The translations under genes and the position numbers were made by a program. From Megascapheus bottae (Eukaryota > Chordata > Mammalia > Rodentia > Geomyidae), in NCBI GenBank assembly GCA_024803745.1, contig JANJXV010000013.1:31662001-31726000 (forward strand): a stretch of DNA of 64,000 bases. Direction: 5' to 3'. Positions 33,669-45,920 of the stretch are shown in pieces. The notes beneath the pieces are model-generated. The model saw only the letters and a program-made list of their open reading frames with translations. It was not told the origin of the DNA and searched no databases. Within the stretch, counting starts at the first letter, position 1. Each line of letters opens with the position of its first letter.

Positions 33669-35570
33669 CTAATTTATTCATTAGTAATTGGTTTATTATA
33701 TAGTTATCAGCTCTAGGTTATACTCAAAGCAGTTAATATCTACAGGCGATGGACTGGGTTGAATCTAAGCTGTCTGACTTGAGAACTCTTTTTGCTCTTC
33801 AGCATGAATCTACACAGCCTGTTTTCACACAGGACCTGGCAGGGCCCTTTATTCCATGGTCTGGCTCAGCTCCTTGTATCCCAGCTTCCAAATGGCTTTC
33901 TACATCCAACTGCTGAGCCATTGCTTTCCCAATTATCCAAGTCTCCCAAATAAGTCTCCGGATTTTCACCTTTTCTTAATGGAAGTTCACTTCCTGGCTT
34001 TCTTTAACCCACCTTGCACCACCCAGTATATGTTGTCTGATTCATTTCCAACAGTTCCATGGTAACCAGGTCAATGAAGCCTCTGGACCAGACCCACAAC
34101 CACCCTTGCTGCTTGAACAGCTCACGTTACATTGAGCAAAAAATGGCATTCCAGGCCTACCACACCCTAGACCAAAGTTTGGCTCTTCCCCTGCAATGTA
34201 CTTCTAAAGAGTGGAGTCTTTGGGGCCTGACATGCCCTATACATTCTGTGCCTAAATAATCCTGCTGTTGTTCTCATTCTTCCCCAGAAGTGCAAACAGA
34301 GGTTAGGCTGGCAGAAGATTAAGCTGTTGGTAAACAGAATTTGAACACAAGTCTTGGGGTTCAAATTTCTTGCCTTTCTTTCTTTAGTTATCTGATGCTG
34401 ATTTCATGATTTTTTTTCTTTTGATCAAATTCTCCTACATTGGCTATCTAATTTAATATTTTTTGTTTTAGTAATCTACTTGATATATATGTATAACTTC
34501 TTTATTTATTTTGCTGTGTCTTGCAACACTCTAAACCATAAACTAAGAAAATTCAAGTTTTACATGCTGGTTATTTTTCCTAATGTATGTTCAAATAAAT
34601 AGTCCATATGTTTCTCTAGTTATTTACTGCTGCCTTTAAATTTTCTGTGCATAGCATAGAAGTCTAATGACAAATGATGTTAGGAAGTATGGAGTGTTGG
34701 AAAGACTCTAGGACAGGGGAAGTTATATGACTGATAGAGAAAGCTCCTACCCAGCACTGGAAAATGATCGCATTGGAGAAGAGTAATTTCTATCACTGCT
34801 ACCATCCTGAGCTTTTGTTTTCTTCAGAGCACATAGTCTACGGCCAGTTTGCTAGAAAAGATCTTCCTGCTTCTCAGGGATGCTCTGCAGACTTGGTGTA
34901 TCATGTATACAAGTACCCAGCACAACACCTGGCATGGTGTAAGTGCTGGATAATCCGTAGCTGTTCTCTCTTCCAAAAGTGTATCACTGACCTATTTCCT
35001 AGAGAGATCCCCAGCTAGAAAAGATGAGAGAAAAGAGAGAAATCCCTCCTCCCACCCCACCTGCCAGGTACAGGGAAGGAATAGAAACCAGAGGAGAGGT
35101 GGGTGCAGCTGGAGCTAGAGAGCCAGAGAGGGCTGTAAAATAATCGGATGGCAGCCGGTGGATATCGCTTTGCAATGATTGCTCTGGGAGGCTGTGTGGA
35201 AGTGAGAGACTGAGTTGCAGTCATGAAACACTAGCACCTTGACATGCGTGGCCCCAGCAGTGTAGGACTCTCTAGTTACAAGACAGCTTGACCTCTGCTC
35301 CGGCCCCCCAAAGCTGGCAACTAAGGACCCTTCAGCAGCCAGGTCTGGGGTCAGCTATGTGAGGAGAACCACTTGCCCTGAAGGAACTCTAAACCCTTTG
35401 CTTACCTATGACCTTTGGCATGGAGAGATTTTGGAGTGTGTGTTGGGGAGAGGGGCCTCCCTTCTGTGTAGCTACCATTGCCCCAGCAAGATGTTGCATG
35501 GGTGGTCTGATACTGAAGTAGCTCAATGTCTGTTTCAGACTTAGTCCTCCCCATCTAGGACTTACAGTCA
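33669..35570. other. Unique sequence with a candidate conserved block
   Basis: No recognised repeat over 1.9 kb. The segment 35,120-35,200 (GGCTGTAAAATAATCGGATG and following) keeps several CpG dinucleotides in otherwise CpG-poor DNA, a hint of constraint but not proof. Confidence 0.4.
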
Positions 35571-35718
35571 ATTGCTTGGAGTTCTACCCCTGAGAGGTTG
35601 TGTAACTCTATAAAGTCATTTATTCTCTTTGAGTCTCAGTTTCCTTGTCTATATATGAGCACAAGCATATCAGACTTGTATATTTAATATGAAGGCTAAA
35701 TAAATATTGGTACTAGGC
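35571..35718 (+). mobile_element. MIR SINE remnant
   Basis: GAGTCTCAGTTTCCTTGTCT preceded by a degraded version of the MIR core and followed by AATATGAAGGCTAAATAAAT. Confidence 0.75.
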
Positions 35719-35749
35719 TAAACCTCTATAGATAGGATCAGACTATTCT

Positions 35750-35952
35750 TTTTTTTTATGTCCAGTCCTGGGACTTGAACTCAGGGCCTGTCCCTGAGCC
35801 TCTCTATGCTCAAGGCTAGCATCCTACCAGTTGAGCCACAGTTGAGCCACAGCACCACTTCTGGCTTTTTCTGCTTATGTGGTACTGAGGAAATGAAACC
35901 AGAGCTTCATGCATGCTAGGCAATTAGTCCACCACTGAGCCACATTCCCAAT
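35750..35952 (-). mobile_element. IDL-Geo SINE with small internal duplication
   Basis: CCAGTCCTGGGACTTGAACT and GTGGTACTGAGGAAATGAAA identify an inverted dimer. TTGAGCCACAG is repeated in tandem near 35,840-35,861. The tRNA-like end is diverged (CCACTGAGCCACATTCCC). Confidence 0.85.
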
Positions 35953-36439
35953 GGATCAGGCTATTATGTTGTCAGATGAAGATGATCAGAATAACAACAA
36001 ACTAGAAGCCAGTGATTTTCCCCCCATAGACTTGGAAAAGAAATCTAAGGAAAATCCTAGTTTCAGTGTTGATGCGTATGGCTTTGAGGAAGAAATGGAC
36101 TGCACTTCTTGCTCACCCAGAAAGGGTTACATTTGAAAATAAGAGTCCTTCCTTCTGCCTTTGTCAAAGTGTATGTAAAGTAAAATGACTGAAACAGAGC
36201 AGTGTGATCCCGTCAGCAGACCATGAAAGATGTGGGAATTTTTGCAGCTCAGAAATTGGCAAAACAGGTTGCCAATCTCATCACTTTGACTCCTTTAGTG
36301 CAATGATACCCACATGTCTCCAAGATAAAAGCCTGTCTTTCTTTCTCACAATGGCTTCCAGGGACCCTACCTCTTGATCAGTCTTATTTAATCTCTTCCT
36401 CTGATGAATCAGAGATAACCTTTGGGACTGCAAGGGCAG
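35953..36439. other. Unique or ancient sequence
   Basis: May include the left end of the LTR that follows, but I cannot place the boundary. No gene recognised. Confidence 0.4.
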
Positions 36440-36855
36440 AGGTTATGACTTCCAAGGCTAGGGCATAAAATTTATCATGGCTTCCCCATTGGTTCTGAGT
36501 CATTTGTTTTTGGGGGAACTCAGCCAAGGCAGTGTAAAAACACTCAAGTGCTCCTGCAGAGAAGCCTATGTGGAAAGGAGCTAAAATTTCCTGTCAAGAG
36601 TCAGCACCATCTTGCCTGCTATGTGAGTGAGCCATCTTGAATTTGAATCTCCCAGTCCCAGTCAGGTCCTTAGAGAACTGAGACCCACGTCTTCATTAGA
36701 ACTTCACCATAATCTTTGTGCCGCAATTGCTCACCCAAGATACACCTAATTTTTAAGCCACAGAGATTATGGGCAATAGCATATATTTTTGGCAGTTTAA
36801 ACTGTAAGTTTTAGGATAGTTTGTTGCATGCCAATAGCAAACTAAAATAAACCAT
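36440..36855 (+). mobile_element. MLT1-type MaLR LTR (ancient, solo)
   Basis: GACTTCCAAGGCTAGGGCAT, ACACTCAAGTGCTCCTGCAG, ATGTGAGTGAGCCATCTTGA, CCCAGTCCCAGTCAGGTCCT and a TAGTTTGTTGCATGCCAATA end follow the order of MLT1 LTRs in eutherian genomes. No internal coding sequence is attached. Non-functional fossil. Confidence 0.8.
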
Positions 36856-38824
36856 CTCTAGAAGAATATTCTATACATATACCTACATGTTAGCAGAAAG
36901 AACTTGAGGCACTGCACCAGGATAATTCTGTTTCTAAACCCTGGTTCACAATCCATATCTGTGGGTCCTACCCAGGAAAGTTGGATTCCTGAGGCCTGAA
37001 ACCCATGAATGTACATTTTTGATGACTCTTGGTAGATAATCTATTTGAAACTAATATCTTTATACATACTAGATGGGACTGGGAAGGGGAGTTATCCCCT
37101 TATCAGGCTGGAAAACAAGGTTGGAGCAGAGGCAAGAACAAAACTCAGTCCGGACACTGAGTTTGAGGCTCTGACTGCATGATGTGGATTTGTCAGTAGA
37201 ATTCAGATATGAAATCAGGGCAGCTGGGGAACCATTTATTTTAGGTGTGGAGACACAGCACCGCTCGTTTCCTCTAAAGATGTATTGGGTGGGCCGCAGC
37301 AGACAGGCAGACAGGCTCCATTGCCTCTGTGGCTGGACTAATCATACCATCTCTGCACAAATGTAGGTAATAGCATTGTAATGAGCCTGTTGTGCTTTTA
37401 AGGTTGCACTGAGTGAGGATGGCTACAGTGTTTAGGATGGACTTCCATCTGCCATTTGCAGTCAAATGCCACTGTAGCAATCGGGATTGCTGTGACCATG
37501 TTTACTTACGTGTGTGTTCCTCTGAAGGAAGGGATATACGAGAACAAGGATTTATGCAGAAGCCCAACAGCATGGTTTGTGCTTATGAAATATGTGAACA
37601 CACACATCTGTTTGTTTGTGTCTTTGTTACTACTATTACATCCTGTAGTCCAGTACAACACACATGATTTGCAGACACAGGCCTTCTCTTTGATGTTATG
37701 CATGCTTTTTTTCCCATTCTTGGTGCTATGCATGGTGATTACCAAAGACGACGTCTCATATTTGATCTGTGCGAGACCTGACATGAGCCATCGAGCTAGC
37801 AACCTGGTAAATATTTTCAGAGTTTCAGTCACAATGAGCATGGAGGACTCTTTGGAGATCAAAGGCCTCCCCTTTGCCATGATATTTGTAGAAGGAAAAG
37901 GTGCCTCCAATTAGGTGTGAGAGCATTTGTCCTAACCGTATTAGAGAAGGAGATGTCAGGGGTGAAGGATCACCTTCCAAGACAAGCTGCTGTCCTTGCC
38001 GTTCTTTCTCATTCTTCAGCTTTGTGTTCTGGCTGCTCTCCCTGCAGGTCAATTTCCAGCTGAAGAAGGGAGGGGGAGATTTTAAGGAGCTCTCTGTGCA
38101 ATGTTTGGCAACTTGACTACTCATCAGTATCTAGCTTTAATGTCCTAGCTCTAGTAAATAATTGCTGGTGACTCCGGTAAGTATTCCTCTCTTCTCCTTC
38201 CTTAAGCTTTTGATGTATATGCTTCCATGAGAGTTATTTATCATGTTCTGCAGACATTTTTTGTACTGCCTCACTTTGCTTCCTTCCTGTCCTGAGCTCT
38301 TAGAAGGATGTGTTAACTCTACCTTGTAGACTGCTGTATCCTGAATCCTAGCCTAGGACCTACACTACAAGTGATAGCCAGTCAGCAGCAGAGGAAAAAG
38401 ACACAAACTGAAGACTTGCTTGTATAACCAAATGTTTTCTCCAATACTACAACTTTGACACCCAGATACTTGCCTTTCTGATTCACTCCACTTCTTTGCT
38501 AGAGTTACCCCTCAGTGACCTTTTGGGAGCCCATTTATTTTTTTTCTGGGCCCTCACACAGTACTCTCCCTTCCTTTTGCCCATTCTAGCAGAAGAGGAG
38601 ATCCTTCCTTTCAGCCTAAAGCAAACCTAGAAAGCTCAAGTAAGGAACCACCAAGTCAGGACACTGTGGGTCATGTAAGACAGTCTGCTTCCTGGTACAA
38701 GGCCATTACTTCTTTGAACCTTTTCTAAGTCTTAAAGTGCAACCTATCATCTGCTTCCTTGTGCTTTAAGTGCTATGGAATGGTAAGCCTCTATTCTGAT
38801 CAAGGATGATAATCATAGTTACTT
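36856..38824. other. Unique sequence, candidate conserved non-coding DNA at 37.18-37.52 kb
   Basis: No mobile element recognised. The segment GTAGGTAATAGCATTGTAAT to GATTGCTGTGACCATG looks single-copy and is GC/CpG-balanced. A 152-codon plus frame (37,456-37,914) and a 134-codon minus frame overlap each other over 37.5-37.9 kb. Open frames on both strands at once suggest a low-stop stretch rather than an exon. Confidence 0.4.
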
Positions 38825-38950
38825 GAGCTATAATGCTACTGTGTGCCAAGCGTTTCGTACTCTTAATTTCATACTCTCATTTCACAGGTGAAGGAACTGA
38901 GGCTCAGGCTGACCTTCTTACTCAAGGTCTCATAACTTCTGAAGTCAAGT
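38825..38950 (-). mobile_element. MIR SINE remnant
   Basis: TACTGTGTGCCAAGCGTTTC, TTTCACAGGTGAAGGAACTG and GAGGCTCAGGCTGACC are inverted MIR phrases in order. Confidence 0.82.
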
Positions 38951-39608
38951 TGAATGGCAATGGCTTGGGGGATTGGAGGGACAGAAAGGATGGATGGGTT
39001 CAGAGACCCTGAGGTCAGAGCTTGGACATTCATTTGAACATTGATTTGCACTGGGCAATGAATGCCATCCTGGAAGGTCCTCTGTAGAGCAAGGAAAACA
39101 GCAGCCATCTCTGTGAGTTAGGACAACCTAATAAGCTGCTTTGTCAACATTTATCACAGTGGGAGTTCAGTAAATATTTGTTGTCGTTTTTCTCCTCCTT
39201 GGCATCTTCTAGTTATGTCTTGATTTCAGGAACTCTAACAGAGAGGAAGCACACTGATGTAATTTCTGATCATCACTGTCAGAGCTACACTTTCCTTTTG
39301 TCACCTCTTTATTTCAGTGTCTTTAATGGGACATAACGAGGAAGCTAGCATTCTCCTCTCTTTAAAAAAAAATTCATGGCAGCAAATGTATGTGCCTATA
39401 TCTCCCCACCCCACCACCATCACCACTTAAAGTTAAATCATTGTGAACATGACAAGAGAGAGACTTATAGAGAAGCAATTATCCCGAGCAAATGAATCCC
39501 ACACAGATTCAAAGGGAACGATTACAATGAGAACAGAGACATATATTATTAGGAAATTAAAGGAGAAATCAAATAAGGATGAAGAATCCCAAGTCTCAAT
39601 ATTTAATT
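38951..39608. other. Unique sequence
   Basis: No recognised repeat. The AT-rich part from about 39,440 leads directly into the tandem duplication at 39,609. Confidence 0.4.
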
Positions 39609-39742
39609 GTCATAATTACCTAATTAAAAATGGTTTGTAAGTACTCCTCTCCCTCACCCATGTGTGTTAGGAAGGGTCATAATTACCTAATTAAAAATGG
39701 TTTGTAAGTACTCCTCTCCCTCACCCATGTGTGTTAGGAAGG
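39609..39742. repeat. Perfect 67-bp tandem duplication
   Basis: The 67 bases at 39,609-39,675 are repeated without change at 39,676-39,742. Each unit begins GTCATAATTACCTAATTAAA and ends CATGTGTGTTAGGAAG plus G. Each unit holds a CATAATTACCTAATTA stretch, a pair of homeodomain-core-like motifs. The unit is not a known repeat to me. Its identity shows a recent event, or an assembly error. Confidence 0.97.
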
Positions 39743-40404
39743 CTTTTATTTCCAGGAAGACAATGAAGCACTTAGATTTACCATAACATGAAGGTTGACC
39801 CCTGGCAAACCTTGCTGAAAGAACTTGCCCTGCGTCTTCATTCATGCTTTCATTTAGCAAATAGAGAGTGTCTACAGCCATACACTGTCTCAGAGGCAGC
39901 CTGGGAACCTATACCCTGGAGAAAAGTGGATCTGGATAGTCTCCAGAGCCAGTTGACCTGATCTGCATTCTTCCCAAAGACTCATAACTTATCAAATCAA
40001 GAGGGAACCAGTTTTCATAGCCTATGTGAAAAGCTGGGTCACAGCCAGACAAGGGGATAATCAGGTTGAAGGGAACAACAACAAAGGTATAAACTGAATC
40101 AGACATCAGAGAAATCTCAAAGAGTGGAACAGGCAATGGGGAGACAAGGGAAATTGCTAGATTTGAATGTATAAATGTAAACATTCCTCAGGGTGTGTTT
40201 GCTTGAACGTTGTTCAGAGTTGTCTGTCTGCCATGCTATACAAAACCTTTTGAGGGTAAGAATTACATCCTTTTTACTTGCTGTTTGCCCAATGCCAAGC
40301 AATAACAGAGGCTTAAAAATATCTTGTGCAATAAAATTACATTGAAGTGACATTCCTTGAGGTATATTTGAATGTACTTTAGAAAGACAGAGGTCTTGAA
40401 GGAG
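39743..40404. other. Unique sequence
   Basis: No recognised feature. Confidence 0.4.
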
Positions 40405-40517
40405 ATTAGATAAGATGGTACTTAGCATACCTGTCACATAGTAGATACTAATTAGAAATGCCTTGAGTGAATGAATGAATGAATGAATGAATGAATGAGA
40501 GCTTGAATGAATGAATA
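40405..40517 (+). repeat. MIR-like 3' end running into a (GAAT)n microsatellite
   Basis: GATGGTACTTAGCATACCTG and ACATAGTAGATACTAATTAG resemble the MIR 3' part. From about 40,468 a GAAT tetranucleotide run follows, as often happens at MIR tails. Confidence 0.65.
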
Positions 40518-41502
40518 ATGCCAAGCACTGTTCCACACACTGGAATAGAAAGATGATTAATACATGGCTGTTGCCCTTGAATAGCTTCTAGATAAATGAG
40601 GGAAATAGATTTGGGAGCAGTTAATGAGAACCAAACCTAATCTGAGATGAGTCATATCATTTATCAAGCATGAGAACTGGCATCTCATTTTCATTAATGT
40701 AGGTACTGCTGGGTCAAAGATTTTAGCTCCTCAACTTGCGTATAAACTTTTTGAGAATTGAGTTTTGCAGAGTAGGAGGCTATCACTCTGTACTTAGGAT
40801 AAAGACCTGAATGAAAAAGCAAGGAAATGTTTTTTCAGTGGAAGAATTTGTCCAAAGGTAGCTTTCGTATCATGGTTAGTGCCTCAACTGTCTTCCCAAA
40901 TAAATCCTATCCATTGCATCTATGTTTGCTTCCTGGCTTCACAAGTACCTTTTCCAGACACCTCTACAAATTCATTTGGAATATTCTCTATACATTTACA
41001 GCATAAACAATGCCAGATACTAAAGGGACAAAGCAAGACACAGAAATCTTGGTCTCTGTCATGAAATGCTTATATGTTTGAGGAGATAAATCCTAATCAC
41101 CAACACATCTCATCCAGGAAGAAACAATGCTGTGTCTCATGTTTCATAAAATGAAAACCTACCTACTCCATGGAATTTTGATTTTTTTCCTGCTTTACCA
41201 CTATCTCCTATGTACTGTTGCTCCACTGAGTGAGTTAGATAGTCTAAGACCTTTGATTTATTGGGCTTAGTTAATAATGAAAAGTATCAGAGCCTGGTAC
41301 CATCTCAGGGAACCTTAGCACAATATGGGTTATGGGTGACAAGCCACATGGGATTTGCACGTCACTGATGCTATGCCTGAGGCGAGACAGGAAATTAATT
41401 TACTCAGGAGGCATATTTGAATTGTGTCTTGAATTATGAATAGAATTCCATATAAGAAAAGGAGTGAACAGTTAAGGAAGTCTGAGGTGTCATGCCAGAA
41501 TT
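40518..41502. other. Unique sequence
   Basis: No recognised feature. Confidence 0.4.
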
Positions 41503-41795
41503 CAAAACCTATATTTTTATTTATTTATTTATTTTTATTTATTTTTTTTGCCAGTCCTGGGTTTGAGCTCAGGGCCTGAGCACTGTCCTTGGACTTTCTC
41601 AAGGCTAGAGCTCTACCTCTTGAGCCTCAGCACCACTTCCGGCTTTTTAGAGCTCTACCTCTTGAGCCTCAGCACCACTTCCGGCTTTTTTTTCTATGTA
41701 TGTGGTACCGAGGATTCGAACCCGGGTCTTCATGCATGCTAGGCAAGCACTTTAACCACTAGGCAAAACTTCCAGCCCCCCAAAACCTATATTTT
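41503..41795 (-). mobile_element. IDL-Geo SINE with 42-bp internal duplication
   Basis: Inverted dimer bracketed by 15-bp direct repeats CAAAACCTATATTTT (41,503-41,517 and 41,781-41,795). Inside the right monomer the 42 bases at 41,606-41,647 are repeated at 41,648-41,689 (each starting TAGAGCTCTACCTCTTGAGC). Both copies share the rare CTACCTCT variant, so the duplication is local and followed that substitution. Confidence 0.95.
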
Positions 41796-41967
41796 ATCTC
41801 AGTTTATCATCATATTGCTGAGGACAGGAGACCTTTCTGTATTTAAGAACATCAAGGTCCAGAGAGGTTGAGTCCTTTGCCCTCAGACATCTTTTTCTGA
41901 AGTGACAAAACCAAGCTCAGATGATTGTCTATCTGTAAAGTCAACTTTTTCTTCATCCATTTCCTTT

Positions 41968-42256
41968 TTTAAAATTTTTATTGTAATTAATAGAAGGGTT
42001 ACATTATATTCACGAGATAGAAGGTGCATTTCTTAACCATCATTGCTACCCCTTCTCATGATTTTGTCCCTATTTCCCTCCTCCGCCCCCTCCCCTCATC
42101 TTGTTTTCCCCTCTTCCCTATCCTATTTCAAATAAACAAATAAACATGTACACAATATATCAGATAACAAGGTAAGATACTGTAACAATATGAGATAACC
42201 AAGAGACAACAAAAGAGATGAGAAATAACATAGTATAGTAAGAACAACAGTCACAC
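41968..42256 (-). mobile_element. L1 3' UTR fragment, inverted
   Basis: TTTTTATTGTAATTAATAGA, GATAGAAGGTGCATTTC, a C-rich block near 42,075-42,115, and GTAACAATATGAGATAACCA are complements of the main L1 3' UTR in the expected reverse order. No ORF2 sequence. Confidence 0.92.
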
Positions 42257-43734
42257 CTTATATTTTCATCCAGAGGGGCTGGATTTGGTAGAATGGGAAA
42301 GTAAACTTGAGTTAATGAAAAGAGTGAGCTAGGACATTTATCAAAATGGGATTGAAACTTTTTTCATTTACTAGACTTTCCATTTGCTTTCATTTGACTG
42401 AGTTGTGTAGCTACCTTTTTTTCAGTTCTAGAATTTTATTCTTCTGCATGTATGCTTTTGTCTTACATAAAATATTTCTTGTGTAGTTGTTTTCGCCTTC
42501 ACTTTGAAAGGAAAATTTCTGCAGGCTGAGGAGCAGCCATATGACTGACAACTTTGGTTTGCAGTCAAACTGCAGGACAGTTCTTTCCAGTTCCTGGCTT
42601 CTGAAAAACAACAAATTCTTTGGAGGAGAAATTAATAGAGAATGGTAGGAAAAACATAGATGAGCTATGAGAAAATAGAGTCCACAGAAATAGAAGTATG
42701 ATAAGGGCTGCTTTCAAGCATCTCCATCCATCAGACACTAAGAATTTCTTGATAAGTTGAGGATGGTGACATACCAGGAAGATCACAAGATTGAGGTCTG
42801 TCTGGACTACAGTGACATCCTATCTCATTTTAATAATTTGTCTTTATTCTATGTAGTTATTTGTATTTCTTTCTTCCCACAAGAACAGTAGCAATTTGAG
42901 CACACCTAGACAGCAACTTAAAATATGCTTAATCTTTTGTCATACTAAATCAAGTCTGATGAAAGTTTCCTAAAGGAAAAATCCCAAACTGCAAAGCCAG
43001 TGTTTGACATTTTCTGAAGAGGATCTCTAATAACAAATATCTCATCACAAAGAATTACTGTTAAGTTCCTCCAAAAGAAGGACTCAGAGTGGAAATAGAA
43101 ACAAGGCTCAAAAGAAGACTCATATTCTTCAGAGTAGGAACAGAGATGCTTAATAATTTACTTCATTGCAGGATCCGAGGTAACACTTGAAAGCTTCAAT
43201 AAATAAACATAAGCATAATGGGCTACCTTTAAAAATGTATTGGTTGGCAATTTATTTACTCATGTATATGAACCTTATGGTATGTGACATGCTAGCCTTC
43301 CTCTCTTCGAGGAAAACTGCTCCATAGGAGGCTTTAATTGGTACTAGCAGCTAAAGCCAAGAATTCACTCCTTTCTATTCTGTACAGCATGTCTCCTTGT
43401 CTTTCTTAGTCTCTTCTTAGTTTTTCTTTTTTTACTTATACTCCTATTCTTTCTTTTACTATCCTTCTTTCCTGTTCTTTTCTCATTCACTCATCACTCA
43501 CTCACACTCATGTGTCGATAAAATGTTAACAATTCTCCCCTAAGTGATAGCAGATGCATGGATGGAAAATAACTGGGAAAGTACAATATAGTGTTATTTG
43601 TATTATAAATGATGTATGTAGAAAATAACATGTATTAAGGTCATGTAGGATTCAAGACACATAGCTAATATATAGCTATTAATATATCCTACCTGAAAAG
43701 CAATTGGAAAACAGATCCAAAGGGTTTTCTGTGC
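42257..43734. other. Unique sequence
   Basis: A weak B1-like piece (GATGGTGACATACCAGGAAG, then CTATCTCATTTTAATAA) lies near 42,760-42,840. No gene recognised. Confidence 0.35.
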
Positions 43735-44405
43735 ACTTTTTAATTGTTATTAGTAAGTAGTTATACTAATTGACAATTCCATAAGTCAATTATGAGTACA
43801 ATGTTTCTTGGTCAGTGTCACTCCCTAATTCTTTCTCCCCCATTTTCTCCCTCCCATCCTTACCCATAAGTAACAGTTCATTAAAAAAAATAATGTACAC
43901 TGAATACAATGAATGACTGCCTTTACTCATCCTTTCTTCCTTAATTTCAGTGCTCCCCTTACCCTCCCCAAAGCATAATTTTACTTTCTGGTATATAGTA
44001 TTCATTTTGATAAAAAGTTCTTTAATTGCTCAGAGAAGTTATGCCTTTAGATTCCTCCCCTAAGTATACCCTCCTTTAGTTAGTTTATGTGTTACTGCAG
44101 TGAGCCCTATCTACGTTACTATATCAAGTTGTATTTTAGATCTAGCTTCTACATATGAGAGAAAACATGTGCCTTTGTCTCTATGAACCTGGCTTACTTA
44201 ATATAATTTGTTCTAGGTCCATCCATTTCCCTGCAAATGACATATTATTTTTTTTCCAATGGTTGAGTAAAATTCCACTTTATATATGTACCACATTTTT
44301 TTTATGTAGACCACCTAAACTCTTTCTATAATCTGGCTGTTGTGAATAGTACACCAATGAATATGAATGTACATGTGTCCTTACCATATACTGATGTAAA
44401 ATGTA
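43735..44405 (-). mobile_element. Older L1 fragment (ORF2 end and 3' UTR), inverted
   Basis: TAGGTCCATCCATTTCCCTG, ATTCCACTTTATATATGTACC and GGCTGTTGTGAATAGTACAC are complement phrases of the ORF2 end in older mammalian L1s. The 3' UTR part (43.74-44.1 kb) differs from the main young family here, so it belongs to another, older L1 subfamily. Confidence 0.85.
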
Positions 44406-45056
44406 GAGCCAAACGTTTTTAGATGGGCTCTTAATGGACTTGTTAAGCCAGCAATTCAACTTTGGGGCATTTTTCTAAATGATAGGACTTTAAGTTTATC
44501 ATAGCATTATAGTGGTACCTCTACCTATTCAGAACAATTCTATCTAAGGCAGGTGGTGAAGAAAGACTCCAGAAATGCTTTGTGCAAGGGTTGACAAGTT
44601 ACCAAAGTCTTGGGTCAATCAACCAATGGTTATTCCAAAAACAGAGGTAGTAAGTAATTTTGAGCAACTTTGAAGAGACATGCAATACTGAATACATTTT
44701 TTTTTACTTACCTGGATTTTATTATCCTTTTGTGAATATCTAATATGTGGTCATTTGTTAGAATTTTAATTTATGGTTTGATGTTCATAATCTTGTAAAC
44801 CTCATCCCAAATTTGAAATCTAATATACTATGACTTTCTTTGTTTTAAATGCCATAGATACGAAGCTTAGAGAAAGGAATCACAGCCTCAAGGTCAAACA
44901 GGTAAGTTACAGTACTGGAATTTAAGTGCAGTCTCTTAGTTTCATGTTCATTTCATAAGGCTTTGTGCATAGGATTTGTACATTGGGATTTGTTTCATGG
45001 GATTTGTACATTGGCATTGTATTTAAAGTATTTAAATCTCATAAGTATGCAAAGCT

Positions 45057-45059
<3 letters not shown>
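44406..45059. other. Unique sequence with possible MIR
   Basis: GAAGCTTAGAGAAAGGAATC and CTCAAGGTCAAACAGGTAAG at 44,860-44,912 resemble an inverted MIR core. The rest is unrecognised. Confidence 0.45.

Positions 45060-45101
<42 letters not shown>
45060..45101. repeat. (CA)n microsatellite
   Basis: Twenty-one uninterrupted CA units. Confidence 0.97.
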
Positions 45102-45102
<1 letters not shown>

Positions 45103-45704
45103 GAAGTGGACAAGTCATTGGTTCTTAGACCACATGTTCACATGTTTCCTTGTTTCTCATTTGGGAAAAGATAAGTGAGAAAAACAAAAATGAAGATGGT
45201 AGTTACTCCACTTGTGAAATCTTAGCAGCAGCTCCCTACTGTCATGATTGAGAAAGTCTGGCAAGGACCACAGTGTACCTGTAATCTGATAAATTGAGTG
45301 TTTTGGCAGTTTGTTCAGCTGCCCAGAGGAAGCTTACATTTAGAACACCATCCCTGCCTGACATTTGACCTAATCAGATCCTGTCACTGAGGAAAAAAGT
45401 CACAATGATATATCATATCACCATTTTCAAAGCATGCCTACACACAGTTTGATTCTCACCATAACTGACTCTATTTGGCAGATCAGGCAAGTGTTAGTGG
45501 CTTCATTTGATAAATAAGGAAATTAACAACTACTAAGTGTAAGTACTGTGGCTGTGCTGGAAATTGGTTTCTTCATGTTGGAAAGAAATCTGTGCACACA
45601 TCTGCAGCAACTTGAAAGTATACATATTCTCCTGTTCACTAATTTTTCTCTGGAGGAATTGTCCTAAGGAAAGAATTTTTTTAAATATGCAAAAAGTTAC
45701 ATGC
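45102..45704. other. Unique sequence
   Basis: No recognised feature. Confidence 0.4.
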
Positions 45705-45920
45705 CCCAAAATATTTATTTATTTTGTCAGTTGTGGGACTTGAACTCTGGGCCTGGGCATTGTCCCTGAACTCTTCAGCTTAGGGACTGCCTTGTCCCTT
45801 GAGCCACTTCTGGTTTTCTGGTGATTCGCTATTTGGAGATAAGAGTCTCATGGACTTTTTAGCACCTGGGCTGGCTTTATATTGCAATCCTTAGATCTCA
45901 GCTACCATGCTTGGCTCTAA
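45705..45920 (-). mobile_element. B1-headed composite SINE, internally deleted
   Basis: GTTGTGGGACTTGAACTCTG, GTCCCTGAACTCTTCAGCTT, GGAGATAAGAGTCTCATGGA and GCAATCCTTAGATCTCAGCTACC are present, but the usual GAGTAGCTAGGATTACAGG part of the B1 head is missing. Short, deleted copy. Confidence 0.82.

Noticed and set aside
37456..37914. A 152-codon plus frame, hydrophobic in the middle, as a possible membrane protein exon
   Set aside because: A 134-codon frame is open on the opposite strand over the same bases, no family is recognisable, and splice sites or conservation cannot be shown from one sequence.
40468..40517. Regular short repeats as a possible CRISPR-like array
   Set aside because: GAAT tetranucleotides with no spacers; the whole window is mammalian.
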